Shown: positions 1 to 8,041, numbered from the stretch's first letter. The stretch is 64,000 nucleotides of DNA from Chthonomonadaceae bacterium (GCA_015709495.1 CP054189.1:2232001-2296000), one strand, 5' to 3'. Made by a program: numbers and translations. The notes: a model not told the origin generated them from the sequence alone.

Positions 1-332
1 TGGTGAAAGGCGTCGTGGCCGTGGAAGTTGAAGCTGAGGCTGGCCATTCCTTGCCGGGTTCCGAAGCCGTTGGGAAGGACTGACTCCCGGCCATACGGCG
101 CGAGCCACAGAAACGAAGGGCACCTGCGAACTCCTGGAGGAAACGCGAACCACCCCGACACGCTCTGGCCAAACATGCCTCGAAACGAGATCCGCTCGAC
201 GTGGTGAGTGGGGTGCAGAGAGTCCGACTGGAACGAGCGATGGAAGTCCAACGGCTCGGCCATCGCTTCTTGGATCGCTTCGTCCCAGAACGCCTCGAAG
301 TCGTCAGGAACGTAGGGTTCGAAAAGGCTCAT
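1..332 (-). CDS. Acetyl xylan esterase / cephalosporin deacetylase-like hydrolase (3' end outside window)
   Basis: Only the N-terminal ~110 residues are inside the window. I read the minus strand from the ATG at 330-332: MSLFEPYVPDDFEAFWDEA, then an R-I-S-F-R-G...GW-F-A-F-P-P segment and SFLWLAPYGRES. The order 'DFEAFW', 'G..V.GWFAFP' and a loop near 'PYG' matches the N-terminal region of the AXE1 (acetyl xylan esterase / cephalosporin-C deacetylase) alpha/beta-hydrolase family. The catalytic Ser-His-Asp would lie beyond the edge, so activity cannot be judged. Its ATG overlaps the stop of the NIL-domain gene (ATGA), so the two are probably translationally coupled. Confidence 0.6.
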   Translation of the reverse strand, partial: MSLFEPYVPDDFEAFWDEAIQEAMAEPLDFHRSFQSDSLHPTHHVERISFRGMFGQSVSGWFAFPPGVRRCPSFLWLAPYGRESVLPNGFGTRQGMASLSFNFHGHDAFH

Positions 333-571
333 GCGCCGAGTGCGCGCTCGTGAGATTCGACGTGCAGACCGGTGGTCATGAGCCAAGCGATCGCCCGTTG
401 AATCTCTTCGATCGGCCCATCGAGTTCGACCAGCGCCCAAGCGCGATCCTCGTCGATGCTGGCCTGCTTGATATTGACGACAACGTTGAAATCTCGGGCC
501 AGCCGCCAAATCCAGGGCTGGCGTGCCGCCGAATTGGCGGCGACAAGGGTGACATCGACTTTGGCAACCAT
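329..571 (-). CDS. NIL-domain small protein (ACT/ferredoxin-like fold)
   Basis: An 80-residue protein starting MVAKVDVTLVAANSAARQPW. The pattern of a beta strand, 'P.I.RL.RDF.V.VNI..A.I', a Leu-Asp-Gly turn, then 'I..AI.WL...G.HVE' is that of the NIL domain. That domain occurs at the C-terminus of methionine ABC-transporter ATPases and as free-standing small proteins, and is thought to sense amino acids or sulfur compounds. Here it stands alone. It is divergent from leuA, with about 117 bp between the two start codons, and overlaps the downstream esterase-like gene by 4 nt. Its ligand is unknown. Confidence 0.7.
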   Translation of the reverse strand: MVAKVDVTLVAANSAARQPWIWRLARDFNVVVNIKQASIDEDRAWALVELDGPIEEIQRAIAWLMTTGLHVESHERALGA

Positions 572-648
572 GACTTTCCGCCGGGATTGTACCGAACAGG
601 GGCAGCGCCAGGGCGTCCCGTTCGCTACGAACTTTCGCGGACCGGACG

Positions 649-654
649 TATAAT
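649..654 (+). promoter_or_regulatory. -10 box (TATAAT) for leuA
   Basis: A perfect TATAAT sits 35 nt before the leuA ATG, giving a predicted leader of about 28 nt. No convincing -35 hexamer is visible at 16-18 nt spacing. No leader-peptide or T-box structure is seen in this short leader. Confidence 0.5.
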
Positions 655-688
655 GAATCTGGAACTCCCCAAAACGAAAGAGGACATC

Positions 689-1837
689 ATGAGCCAGCGA
701 GTCTACGTTTTCGACACTACTCTACGGGATGGCGAACAGAGTCCCGGCGTGCGACTCTCCACCGACGAAAAGCTGGAAATTGGCCGCCAACTGGTGCGGC
801 TCGGCGTCGACGTTATCGAGGCCGGGTTCCCCATCAGCTCCCCCGGTGACTTCGAGGCTTGCCAAACTCTCGCCCGCGAACTGAAAGGGGTGACGATTTG
901 CGGCCTGACCCGTGCGCGAGACAAGGATATCGAGGTCGCGGGCGAAGCGCTGAGGGGCGCAGAGAGGCCGCGGATCCACACGGGGCTCGGAGTCTCCGAC
1001 AACCACCTTCAATTCAAGCTGAAGATGAGCCGAGATGAGGCCCTCGAAACCGGCGTCAAAGCGGTCAGGCTCGCCCGTCAGTTCGCCGACGACGTGGAGT
1101 ACTTCATGGAAGACTCCGGGCGAGCGGACCGAGACTACGTCTACCGCGTGGTCGAGAACGTCATCGCCGCGGGAGCGACCGTCGTCAACGTGCCCGACAC
1201 GACCGGCTACACCTACCCCGAGGAGTACCGCTCACTAATCCAGGGCATCATCGAAAACGTCCCCAACAGCGACAAAGCGATCTTCTCGTGCCATTGCCAC
1301 AACGACCTCGGCATGGCGACAGCGAACACGCTCGGAGGGGTGCTGGGCGGCGCGAGACAGGTCGAGGTGACGGTCAACGGCATCGGCGAGCGGGCTGGAA
1401 ACACTTCGCTCGAAGAGGTCGTCATGGCGCTCGTGATCCGCAAGGACTACTTCGAATGCGAGACCGGCATCGACTCCCACCTCCTCCTGGAAACGTCCAA
1501 GCTGGTTTCACGGCTGACCGGGATGATGGTCCAGCGCAACAAGGCGGTGGTGGGCGCGAACGCCTACGCTCACTCGAGCGGAATTCACCAAGACGGGGTT
1601 CTAAAGGAGCGAACCACCTACGAGATCATCGATCCCCACCTCGTCGGCGCGGAAAAGAGCGAGATCATCCTGACGGCGCGGTCGGGTAGGCACGGGCTCA
1701 AGCACCGTCTGGCGGAGATGGGGTTCAGCTTCAGCGATAGCCGGTTCGAGGACATCTACGAAGAGTTCCTCAAGGTGGCGGACGAGAAGAAAGAGGTCAC
1801 GTCCGAGGACTTGCAGGAACTTGTGGGGGCGAGCTAA
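689..1837 (+). CDS. leuA: 2-isopropylmalate synthase, short form without the leucine regulatory domain
   Basis: Condenses acetyl-CoA with 2-oxoisovalerate, the first step of leucine synthesis. The start ATG at 689 follows AAAGAGG. The HMGL-like catalytic barrel opens with [13 protein letters not shown] (metal-binding Asp), contains the [11 protein letters not shown] metal-binding His-x-His, the GIGERAGN loop and the HSSGIHQDG subdomain. The protein is 382 residues and ends just after the communicating region ([15 protein letters not shown]). Usual LeuA proteins are ~510 residues and carry a C-terminal LeuA allosteric dimer domain, which is absent; downstream DNA in all frames does not resemble it. 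Homocitrate or citramalate synthase activity cannot be excluded by sequence alone, but the motif set is most LeuA-like. The enzyme may be insensitive to leucine feedback. Confidence 0.88.
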   Translation: MSQRVYVFDTTLRDGEQSPGVRLSTDEKLEIGRQLVRLGVDVIEAGFPISSPGDFEACQTLARELKGVTICGLTRARDKDIEVAGEALRGAERPRIHTGLGVSDNHLQFKLKMSRDEALETGVKAVRLARQFADDVEYFMEDSGRADRDYVYRVVENVIAAGATVVNVPDTTGYTYPEEYRSLIQGIIENVPNSDKAIFSCHCHNDLGMATANTLGGVLGGARQVEVTVNGIGERAGNTSLEEVVMALVIRKDYFECETGIDSHLLLETSKLVSRLTGMMVQRNKAVVGANAYAHSSGIHQDGVLKERTTYEIIDPHLVGAEKSEIILTARSGRHGLKHRLAEMGFSFSDSRFEDIYEEFLKVADEKKEVTSEDLQELVGAS

Positions 1838-1948
1838 CTTGCCGTTGTTGGGTCGCCCTGGCGAAGGGAACGTAGCGGGTGGGTTCGCCAGGATAGGCTG
1901 ATGGGTCGTGCCGTTTGTCTCGGATGTATAGGCCCTTTCCCTCCCATA

Positions 1949-2010
1949 GCGGCGGGTGGTCCTCCTTGCGGCCCAATTTGGGTACCACCCCAAACTTGCT
2001 TTGGGGTGAT
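1949..2010. repeat. Dispersed palindromic element, copy A
   Basis: Contains GCGGCGGGTGG, then CCCAATTTGGGT, then the hairpin CCACCCCAAA / TTTGGGGTG with a 5-nt loop. The same building blocks recur at six other intergenic places in the window. Confidence 0.75.
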
Positions 2011-2131
2011 GCTCGCCCGCATCCTCGCGTGACCCTGCATCCGGGAGGTTAGGGAGTCCCATCGCCGGGTGCCCCGGTCTGACCCGCAGGGCAAACCGGG
2101 ACGACTCGGCCGAGTGAAGCGGGGGTCGGTA

Positions 2132-2175
2132 CGACCCAATTTGGGTGCCACCCCAAACTCGCTTTGGGGTGTGGC
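2132..2175. repeat. Dispersed palindromic element, copy B
   Basis: GACCCAATTTGGGTGCCACC followed by CCAAACTCGCTTTGGGGTG: hairpin arms CACCCCAAA / TTTGGGGTG with loop CTCGC. The loop is in the opposite orientation relative to the flank compared with copy D. Confidence 0.8.
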
Positions 2176-2463
2176 TCGTCAGAGGGAACGGGGTCTGCTT
2201 CGTGGCCGCCCTGCGAATCAGACCCGGCCACAGGGTTGCGAAGTTGAGAGTCGCGGCCATACAGGCCGCCTTCATTGTGGGGGCCGGTTTCGACCAGGGC
2301 GTTGCCCTTCGCTCTAACCCTTCGGCCCGTTGGGCCTGTCGGATCACCGACGCAGACCTTACGAAGGAGTTCGGTTCCCTAGGCCTGAAAGGCCGCAAGC
2401 CTATAGCGAAGGCCGAGGGCCTGGAACCCGTGCCATCCGGCCAGATTTCCTGGGCCTGTAGGG

Positions 2464-2471
2464 CGGAGACT
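2464..2471. repeat. Target site duplication, left (CGGAGACT)
   Basis: CGGAGACT occurs directly outside both ends of the IS256-family element (2464-2471 and 3775-3782). This is the 8-bp duplication expected for the family. Confidence 0.85.
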
Positions 2472-3774
2472 GGTCGTGTCCCAGGACGTGGTGTAGTGGG
2501 CGCCATCCGCCTGTTCCATGATATCACCATCCGCTTGCTCTTGCGAGCAGCGCGTCGTTTTTCGTGCTCGGCAGCCCGAGGCTCTCCTTGGGAGCCTGCC
2601 GCCGGGAGACTTGCCATTCGTCGTGCTGCTCCATGAGGATCGCTCCCACCAGCCGCACCACCCCGGATTCGTTCGGGAATATCTGCACCACGTCCGCGCG
2701 GCGCTTCACCTCCCGGTTGAGCCGCTCCAGCCCGTTGGTCGAGGCCAGTTGCGGCCACAAACCCGGCGGATGCGCCCGGTGGGCCAGCACGTCCTCCATC
2801 GCCTCCCGCATGAGCCGAACCGCCTCCGGAAAGGTCTCCTCCAGATGCGCGGCGACCTCCAGCCACTTGGCCTTGGTGGTCTCTATATCGGCCTGAGCCA
2901 GAGCCGTGCGGATCAGGCAGGCCACCATCTCCTTGCGCCCTTTGGGAACCCGCGCCAGCACATTGCGCATGAAGTGCACCCGGCAGCGCTGCCACTGGCA
3001 GCCCATGCAGCGCTCGATCGCTTTCTTGAGCCCCGAGTGGGAGTCTGAGACCACCAGCCTCGTCCCCCGAAGGCCCCGGTCGAGGACCGAGCGCAGGAAC
3101 TCCGTCCAGAACTCCTCCGTCTCGGCGTGCCCGACGCGCATCCCCAAAACCTCGCGGCGCCCCTCTTCGTTCAGTCCGATCGCCACCACCGCCGCCTTCG
3201 ACACGATCCGAGAGCCGTCGCGAACCTTCACGTAGGTAGCGTCCAGCCAGAGGTAAGGGAAGCTCCCCTCGAGCGGACGCTCCAGGAACTCCCGAACCCG
3301 CCCCTCGACCTCCAGGCAAAGGCGAGAGACCTCGCTCTTGGAGATCCCGGAGCCTCCCAGAGCCTGCACCAGATCGTCCACCGCCCGGGTGGAAACCCCT
3401 TGCAGGTACGCTTCCTGAATTACGCTCACGAGAGCCTTCTCCACGCCCCGGCGAGGCTCAAGAAAGCTCGGGAAGTAGCTGCCCGTGCGGAGCTTGGGAA
3501 TCCGGAGTTCTACGTCTCCCACGCGCGTCTTCCAACTGCGGTCGCGGTACCCGTTTCTCCAGGTCTTCCGGTCTGAAGCCTCCCTTTGAGCCTCCACCTC
3601 GAGTTCCATCAGCTCCGAAAGTGCGTCTTTGACCAACTCTCGAAGCATGTCCCTAACTTCCGCGCCCTCCAAGAGCGCTATGCTATTGTTTGCCATTCTC
3701 GTCCTCCGTTGACTTCTCACAAAGCAACCGGACGGAATGGCGCCTCTTTCTACACCACGAGCCGGGACACAAAC
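2472..3774. mobile_element. IS256-family insertion sequence, complete
   Basis: A 1303-bp element bounded by related inverted ends. The left end reads GGTCGTGTCCCAGGACGTGG; the right end on the other strand reads GGTTTGTGTCCCGGCTCGTG. Both share GTGTCCC, then CGTGGTGTAG, then CGCCAT and CCG. It carries one transposase gene on the minus strand. The intact ends, intact 8-bp target duplication and uninterrupted transposase indicate a recent, possibly active insertion. Confidence 0.9.
2524..3696 (-). CDS. IS256-family (mutator-like) transposase
   Basis: A 390-residue DDE transposase. The start is set at ATG 3694-3696 because GGAGG lies 7 nt before it; an upstream in-frame start lacks a ribosome-binding site. 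The N-terminal helical DNA-binding part includes a '[25 protein letters not shown]' type segment, the family hallmark. The catalytic residues are visible as [10 protein letters not shown] (D), [13 protein letters not shown] (D) and [15 protein letters not shown] (E). The characteristic Cys/His segment [15 protein letters not shown] is present. The length matches the family. Confidence 0.95.
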   Translation of the reverse strand: MANNSIALLEGAEVRDMLRELVKDALSELMELEVEAQREASDRKTWRNGYRDRSWKTRVGDVELRIPKLRTGSYFPSFLEPRRGVEKALVSVIQEAYLQGVSTRAVDDLVQALGGSGISKSEVSRLCLEVEGRVREFLERPLEGSFPYLWLDATYVKVRDGSRIVSKAAVVAIGLNEEGRREVLGMRVGHAETEEFWTEFLRSVLDRGLRGTRLVVSDSHSGLKKAIERCMGCQWQRCRVHFMRNVLARVPKGRKEMVACLIRTALAQADIETTKAKWLEVAAHLEETFPEAVRLMREAMEDVLAHRAHPPGLWPQLASTNGLERLNREVKRRADVVQIFPNESGVVRLVGAILMEQHDEWQVSRRQAPKESLGLPSTKNDALLARASGW

Positions 3775-3782
3775 CGGAGACT
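3775..3782. repeat. Target site duplication, right (CGGAGACT)
   Basis: Right copy of the 8-bp direct repeat flanking the IS256-family element. Confidence 0.85.
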
Positions 3783-3934
3783 CCGAATCCCGTCGTCGGA
3801 ATCGCAGGAGAGACGCCTACGGGAAAGGCCCCCGATTCGTTCTCCTGCTTCAGAAAAGCAAAACCTCTCCCGATGCCTCCCTCTATTGAGTGCGGGAAGC
3901 TTGCTTCGTGCCTTGCAACCGCCCGGCCCCAGAG

Positions 3935-3974
3935 CTCCCCAAAGCGAGTTTGGGGTGGCACCCGTGCGAAGAAG
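3935..3974. repeat. Dispersed palindromic element, copy C
   Basis: CCCCAAAGCGAGTTTGGGG hairpin followed by TGGCACCCGTGCGAAGAAG, which matches the GTGGGAAGTAG flank of copies D and F. It lies in the spacer between the IS256 element and the gene at 4071; the rest of that 290-bp spacer shows nothing recognisable. Confidence 0.75.
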
Positions 3975-4070
3975 ATCGACTCCATCGGTTGGCCACCCGA
4001 CCGATCCCAGGGTCTGACCGGCACGGTAATCTACGCCAGGAGCCTTCGAGGGTCACGGGGAGCAGGAGCG

Positions 4071-4442
4071 ATGTGGATCTTTTGTAAGCACGGGTTCTTC
4101 AGCGCGGTGTGCGCTCGCCAAGGGGATGGTAACCACGGACAACCTATCGATCGGAACCTCTTTATGGTGCGGGCGCGGGTCCGCGGCCACCTTGAAGCCC
4201 TACAAGCGCGCTTTCCTGAACTCCTGGGAACGTGCCCGATTCGGGAGTTCGCCGGAACCGATTATGCCTTTCGCGTCTTTGTGGCGAAGGCCGTTTGGTC
4301 ACAGGTGCTGGCCGCCCTGGCCGAAGAGGTCGATTACGACAACTTCAAGTCGGAAGTCTCCCGCTCTCAGGGATCGGCAGGAGCAACCTACGTCAAAGCG
4401 TTGCATGACGTGTGGTCGGTGATGGTCAAGCTGCAAAGGTAA
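4071..4442 (+). CDS. Conserved hypothetical protein, MWIF(C/T)KHGFFS family
   Basis: A 123-residue soluble protein. The ATG at 4071 follows AGGAG with good spacing. It begins MWIFCKHGFFSAVCARQGDG and contains RNLFMVRARVRGHLEAL, IREFAGTDYAFRVFV and VDYDNFKS, ending in HDVWSVMVKLQR. I recognise this as a widespread single-domain family of unknown function, but I know no biochemical role. Length and both ends fit a complete member. It stands alone between the repeat-rich spacer and a strong hairpin at 4451-4494. Confidence 0.8.
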   Translation: MWIFCKHGFFSAVCARQGDGNHGQPIDRNLFMVRARVRGHLEALQARFPELLGTCPIREFAGTDYAFRVFVAKAVWSQVLAALAEEVDYDNFKSEVSRSQGSAGATYVKALHDVWSVMVKLQR

Positions 4443-4450
4443 TTTGGGAG

Positions 4451-4494
4451 CCGGGGCAGGCGATGCAGCGCACAACCTGCATCGTCTGCCCCGG
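4451..4494. terminator. Long perfect hairpin after the 4071 gene
   Basis: CCGGGGCAGGCGATGCAG pairs with CTGCATCGTCTGCCCCGG over 18 positions (one G-U), with an 8-nt loop, starting 8 nt after the stop codon. There is no U-tract, so it may be a transcript-end stabiliser or a weak bidirectional terminator; the opposing PEP-CTERM gene ends at 4558. Confidence 0.55.
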
Positions 4495-4557
4495 CCCGAC
4501 CGACCGGGCAAGGGCCCCTGGACCCCACGGAGGGTCCCGGGATTGCCCATGGGAGCC

Positions 4558-5226
4558 TTATCGGACTCGGCGACGGCGAAGGAGGGTCGCCACTCCAAGC
4601 CCGAGACCGTACAGACTCAGCGACACCGGTTCCGGGACCACTTCGATCGTGGCATCCAGAGGGGTCGAGTCGTAGTGGTAACCGTCGTAGGTCCCGACCA
4701 CGAAGTCGATCGTATCGCCCGCGCTGACGGCGAAGTCGAAATCGAAAGCCTGCGCCGCATAGGTGCCGTACGTCGAGAGCAGGCTGGACCCGTTGTGGAC
4801 GACGTGCACTTCGACCGCGCCGCTGTCGCCGGCTCCAAAGGCTCCAGAGACGCTCGCCGTGCCGCCGTTCTCGACCGTCAAACGGGCGACGCTCATCTCA
4901 CCGTAGTAGCCACCATGCAGGCCCGCTTCTCCGTCCAGAACGCCGTTGATGGTCCCACCAGAGTGGTTGAGAAACGCGCTAGGGGTGTTATCTCCCGACA
5001 TTCCGGTCGTGTACCAAAGGGTATGGCTGCCGTTGTCCAGCGAGTCTGCGTAGGCGGTGAATGCGCTGCCCAGACCGGTCTGCCACCCGTAGGTCCAGGC
5101 CCCGTTCGGGTTGCCATTCGTGATCGAGAAATCACTGCGAAAGTTGTAGATTTGCGCAAACGCGCCCATAGTGCTGCCGACGCCTACAAGAACGGCGGCC
5201 AATCGAATTCCCTTGTTCAATGTCAT
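4558..5226 (-). CDS. PEP-CTERM sorted exported protein
   Basis: 222 residues. The N-terminal signal peptide is MTLNKGIRLAAVLVGVGSTMGAFAQ with an AFA-Q-type cleavage site. The middle is Gly/Ser/Thr-rich beta structure with no recognised domain. The C-terminus is VPEP, a hydrophobic helix (SLSLYGLGLGVATLL) and RRRRVR, the PEP-CTERM signal recognised by exosortase-type enzymes for sorting to the envelope. GGGAG precedes the ATG. It lies downstream of the SARP-like regulator (5339-7183) on the same strand. Heptamer direct repeats spaced like a SARP site lie just upstream of its start, which suggests that regulator controls it. Confidence 0.85.
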   Translation of the reverse strand: MTLNKGIRLAAVLVGVGSTMGAFAQIYNFRSDFSITNGNPNGAWTYGWQTGLGSAFTAYADSLDNGSHTLWYTTGMSGDNTPSAFLNHSGGTINGVLDGEAGLHGGYYGEMSVARLTVENGGTASVSGAFGAGDSGAVEVHVVHNGSSLLSTYGTYAAQAFDFDFAVSAGDTIDFVVGTYDGYHYDSTPLDATIEVVPEPVSLSLYGLGLGVATLLRRRRVR

Positions 5227-5266
5227 GTCTCCCTTGCCTTCCTTTCGGAGGCTTTTTGGGTTTCAC

Positions 5267-5298
5267 GATAACCGACGATGCGCTAGCAATCCGCTAGC
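5267..5298 (-). promoter_or_regulatory. SARP-type direct repeat and -10 region upstream of the PEP-CTERM gene
   Basis: On the minus strand the heptamer GCTAGCG occurs twice, at 5298-5292 and 5287-5281, an 11-bp pitch. A -10-like GTTATC begins at 5272, exactly 8 nt after the second copy. SARP/BTAD regulators are known to bind heptameric direct repeats spaced by 11 bp (or multiples), with the last repeat 8 bp from the -10. The neighbouring upstream gene encodes such a regulator. Confidence 0.6.
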
Positions 5299-5338
5299 GA
5301 CGCGGGAGATTGTCCGCGCCGCACGAATAGTCCGGCAA

Positions 5339-7183
5339 TTATGCTCGCGCGACGGCCTCGGCGATGAATTCCTGGATCCCTTCGAGCGTGTAAATGGGGT
5401 CTTCGGTGCCAGGTATTGGCGCAAATTCAGGTCGCGAGGCAAGCGTATCGAGCGCCTTCTTCGCGAGCGGTATCGCCTCGGCGACCCGTCCCTCCGCCCG
5501 CCTGAGATGAGCGAGAATCACGAGGCTCATCATAGCGCCAAGTTCATCGGAGCAAGCCGTCGAGAGCGAATAGGACTCCCTGACCCGACGCTCCGCCAGT
5601 TCGAATTCCCCAAGCGACAAGTGGCATCTCGCCAAGCACCGCGTGGATGTCGCGAGGCCGCGCGTGTCCCCGCAAAGCCTCCGCTCGGCCAGGGCAAGGC
5701 GGTGCGCAGCAAGGGCTTGAGGCAATTCGCCGCTCCTCATATGCAGGTCGCCGAGATAGGAGAGGACGATGGCCCGTGGGTGCCGCGCTTCGCGGCCTTC
5801 GTAGTGCCGCTGGGCTTCTTCGTAGCACCGGAAAGCCGACCGAGAGTCGCCGACCGCTTCGAGCACACGGCCCAAGCTCGAGTAGGCATGGCCTGTGCGG
5901 ATTCCGATGCCATGATCCCTCCCCACGGCGCATGCCCGCTCGAAACACTTTCGTGCCTGTTCGAACTCGCCCGACTTGAAGTGCAAGCTGCCCTGAAGAG
6001 AGACGGCGAGAACCTCCTGAAACGGCAACCCTGCTTGCCTGCACAGCCGGAGCGCACGCTTGACTTCGGACGACGCTTCAGCGAGGCGGTTCTCGAAGTA
6101 CAACCCAGTTCCCAATAAGACGTGCGCCTCGACGACGAACTCGGGGTCGAGCTGCCGCCGTGCAGAAAGCGCCGCTTCGCAATGGGCTTGAAGCTCGGCG
6201 AACGGAGCTTGGAAGAAGGTCGCACGGGCCACAGCGAGGTGAGATAGCGCCACGTGTCGCCGACTTCGAGCCAGACCGACAAGCGAACGCGCGCATTCGA
6301 GTGCGTCCGCCAGGTCGCCTCCCTCTGCAGAAAGGCGGCCGAGCCAGAACCAGAGATCGGCTCGATGCGATGGCGAAAGCCGCGGCTGCTTGAGCGCGAG
6401 TTCGAGTTTTGCGCGGCCCAGTTGGAGTTGCGACCTCGCCAGCCACCCCGGCGCGTGAGCGATGGCAAGCCGCGCGGCCTGACTGGGGCTCAGCGCGGCG
6501 AACTCATTTGTGGGGCTTTCAGATTCCGAAGACCGGGGCCAGCCCATCTGTTCCAACAGTTCTGCCTCGACGTCCATTCCCAGTTCGCCCTTGATGAACT
6601 GCGCGTATTGCAAGATGACGGCCCGGGCCTTGACGGGCGAGTTCTGAGAATCCCACGCGGCGGCCTTGAGCAGGGGAATCTTCTCGAGGTAGGGGTCGAG
6701 GCGGCCAAGGGCGTCCAGCAAACGAAGGGCGGTATCCGGGCGCTCAGGAATCCAGTTCTCCGCGACTCCAAGGGTCCCGTCGATGATCTTCTGCTCCCAA
6801 AGCCGCCGGCGGGAGCTTGCCCAATCGTAGTCCAAGCCGGGAAGAAACCCGCCTTCGACGGCTGAGGGGACTTCGTCCGGTTCGAGGCTCATCCAATCGC
6901 CCTCGATCCGCGCGCCGACGACCGACAGTTGGCCGCCCGACTCTCGAAGGGCTTCGCCCAGGGCTCGACGCACGTACGTCAACTCTTGGCGAACGCACTT
7001 GCGTTGGTCTTCCGGAGGGAGTTCCGGCCAGAGCTCCTGGCCAATCCGCTCGCGCGAAACGGAACCCTCAAACGCCACGAGCAGCACGATATCGCGCGCC
7101 TTCTGAGTGCGAAAGCGGACCTCGTTGCCACCGAGGCGAACGCGGGGACGTCCGATCGCGATGATGTCGAGTGTGGATTCCAA
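5339..7183 (-). CDS. SARP/BTAD-type transcriptional regulator with TPR domain
   Basis: 614 residues. Residues ~1-95 form an OmpR-like winged helix (LRTQKARDIVLLVAFEG-type start, SRERIGQELWPELPPEDQRKCVRQELTYVRRALGEAL). Residues ~100-225 form the bacterial transcriptional activator (BTAD) helical domain (LPGLDYDWASSRR...LGMDVEAELLEQMGW). From ~250 to the end are tetratricopeptide-like helix pairs (e.g. AYSSLGRVLEAVGDSRSAFRCYEEA, YLGDLHMRSGELPQALAAHRLAL). No ATPase (NB-ARC) module is present. The only usable start is a TTG at 7183 with GGGAG almost touching it, so the exact N-terminus is uncertain. Its likely target is the PEP-CTERM gene 112 bp downstream. Confidence 0.8.
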   Translation of the reverse strand: MESTLDIIAIGRPRVRLGGNEVRFRTQKARDIVLLVAFEGSVSRERIGQELWPELPPEDQRKCVRQELTYVRRALGEALRESGGQLSVVGARIEGDWMSLEPDEVPSAVEGGFLPGLDYDWASSRRRLWEQKIIDGTLGVAENWIPERPDTALRLLDALGRLDPYLEKIPLLKAAAWDSQNSPVKARAVILQYAQFIKGELGMDVEAELLEQMGWPRSSESESPTNEFAALSPSQAARLAIAHAPGWLARSQLQLGRAKLELALKQPRLSPSHRADLWFWLGRLSAEGGDLADALECARSLVGLARSRRHVALSHLAVARATFFQAPFAELQAHCEAALSARRQLDPEFVVEAHVLLGTGLYFENRLAEASSEVKRALRLCRQAGLPFQEVLAVSLQGSLHFKSGEFEQARKCFERACAVGRDHGIGIRTGHAYSSLGRVLEAVGDSRSAFRCYEEAQRHYEGREARHPRAIVLSYLGDLHMRSGELPQALAAHRLALAERRLCGDTRGLATSTRCLARCHLSLGEFELAERRVRESYSLSTACSDELGAMMSLVILAHLRRAEGRVAEAIPLAKKALDTLASRPEFAPIPGTEDPIYTLEGIQEFIAEAVARA

Positions 7184-7485
7184 CTCCCTTGATTATTGGA
7201 GGAACCCGGGAGAACCCGATCCAGTGTCCACGAACAACCCTTCTGCCCTGCGGAGCAACACGGCATTGAGCGCAACGATTACGGAGGACATCGACATGAG
7301 CAAGGCGGCTATCGGAGCTTCGTGCGAGCCAATCTGGGTGCCATCCGTGGGAAGTAGATTCGTCCCGTGGCTTGAAATGCCCGCCGACGAACCTCGCCCG
7401 TATCCGCATTCCGGTAGACTTTACGTGCATGTGCAGTATGCGGGTTCACAAGCCCCGCTTACGCCCAGCGATTGGGAGGTTCAAA
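7184..7485. other. Non-coding spacer with a degenerate palindromic repeat
   Basis: About 300 bp between the divergent SARP-like regulator and cupin genes. Positions 7317-7357 carry the two flanks of the dispersed palindromic element without its central hairpin. The rest shows no gene. Confidence 0.55.
7317..7357. repeat. Palindromic element remnant lacking the central hairpin (copy D')
   Basis: GCTTCGTGCGAGCCAATCTG then GGTGCCATCCGTGGGAAGTAG. This is the same left and right flank as copy D (7871-7939), but the ~27-nt CCCCAAA...TTTGGGG hairpin is missing. It looks like a deletion of the hairpin between its arms. Confidence 0.7.
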
Positions 7486-7845
7486 ATGGACAAGGCAGAA
7501 CTGAGGAGTTTTGGAGAGCCGGACGAGGTTCGGGAGTTTCCGATGGGCCGGCTGGAACTGGTGAAGATTGGGGGCGCAACCGTCGGGCGCGCAATCTTCG
7601 AGCCCGGCTGGAGATGGGCAACGTCGGTACAGCCCTTGGCTCAGACGAAGAGCTGCGAAGCTCCCCACTTTCAATACCATGTCGCCGGTGTGTTGAAGGT
7701 TGTGATGGACGACGGAACCGAGCTTGAGTGCCGACCGGGCGATGTTTCGCTTCTGCCTTCTGGGCACGACGCCTGGACGGTTGGAGACGAGCCCGCGGTG
7801 GTCGTCGACTTTCAGGGAATGCTCGATTACGCGATGCAACGGTAG
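7486..7845 (+). CDS. Cupin-domain protein
   Basis: 119 residues, start ATG 7486 with GGGAGG upstream. The small beta-barrel is recognisable from HFQYHVAGVLKVVMDDGTELECRPGDVSLLPSGHDAWTVGDEP: a conserved H, the G(X)5HX-like turn replaced by PHFQYHVAG, and the second cupin motif PGDVSLLPSGH. It probably binds a metal or a small ligand. Similar stand-alone cupins are common and their substrates cannot be inferred. It is followed by a copy of the palindromic repeat, so it is likely a single-gene transcript. Confidence 0.75.
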   Translation: MDKAELRSFGEPDEVREFPMGRLELVKIGGATVGRAIFEPGWRWATSVQPLAQTKSCEAPHFQYHVAGVLKVVMDDGTELECRPGDVSLLPSGHDAWTVGDEPAVVVDFQGMLDYAMQR

Positions 7846-7870
7846 TCGTTCGGCAACAGAAGCGGCGGGT

Positions 7871-7939
7871 GGGGCTTCGTGCGACCCAATTTGGGCGCCA
7901 CCCCAAAACGAGTTTGGGGTGGCGCCCCGTGGGAAGTAG
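7871..7939. repeat. Dispersed palindromic element, copy D (best-preserved)
   Basis: Flank GCTTCGTGCGACCCAATTTG, then a 15-bp stem GGGCGCCACCCCAAA / TTTGGGGTGGCGCCC around ACGAG, then CGTGGGAAGTAG. Outside lie GCGGCGGGTGGG (7862) and its complement-like ACCCGCCG (7967), making a larger imperfect palindrome of ~110 bp. Confidence 0.85.
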
Positions 7940-8041
7940 CCTTGCCCCATGGGATTGCGACCCGCCGAACACATCGATAAGTCCCGGCGACTCCCTCTGC
8001 GAGGGCAAAGGCGACATCAGGTTCGGCCACGCCCACTGGAC

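Larger units (their letters stand above)
1838..2463. other. Gene-poor spacer with palindromic repeat copies
   Basis: About 630 bp between leuA and the IS256 element. It holds two copies of the dispersed palindromic repeat (annotated separately) and GC-rich sequence with short self-complementary stretches around 2370-2460. Open frames exist on both strands but none shows a recognisable domain or a convincing ribosome-binding site, so I call no gene. After in-silico removal of the IS element, the frame across 2300-2471 continues into 3783-4070 without a stop, but its translation looks non-coding. Confidence 0.5.

Noticed and set aside
1601-3319. 572-codon minus-strand frame spanning leuA, spacer and IS256
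   Set aside because: It crosses the intact leuA and the IS boundary and is antisense or out of frame to both; low-complexity Gly/Arg translation.
5171-6118. 315-codon plus-strand frame inside the SARP-like regulator
   Set aside because: Opposite strand of a gene with clear winged-helix, BTAD and TPR motifs.
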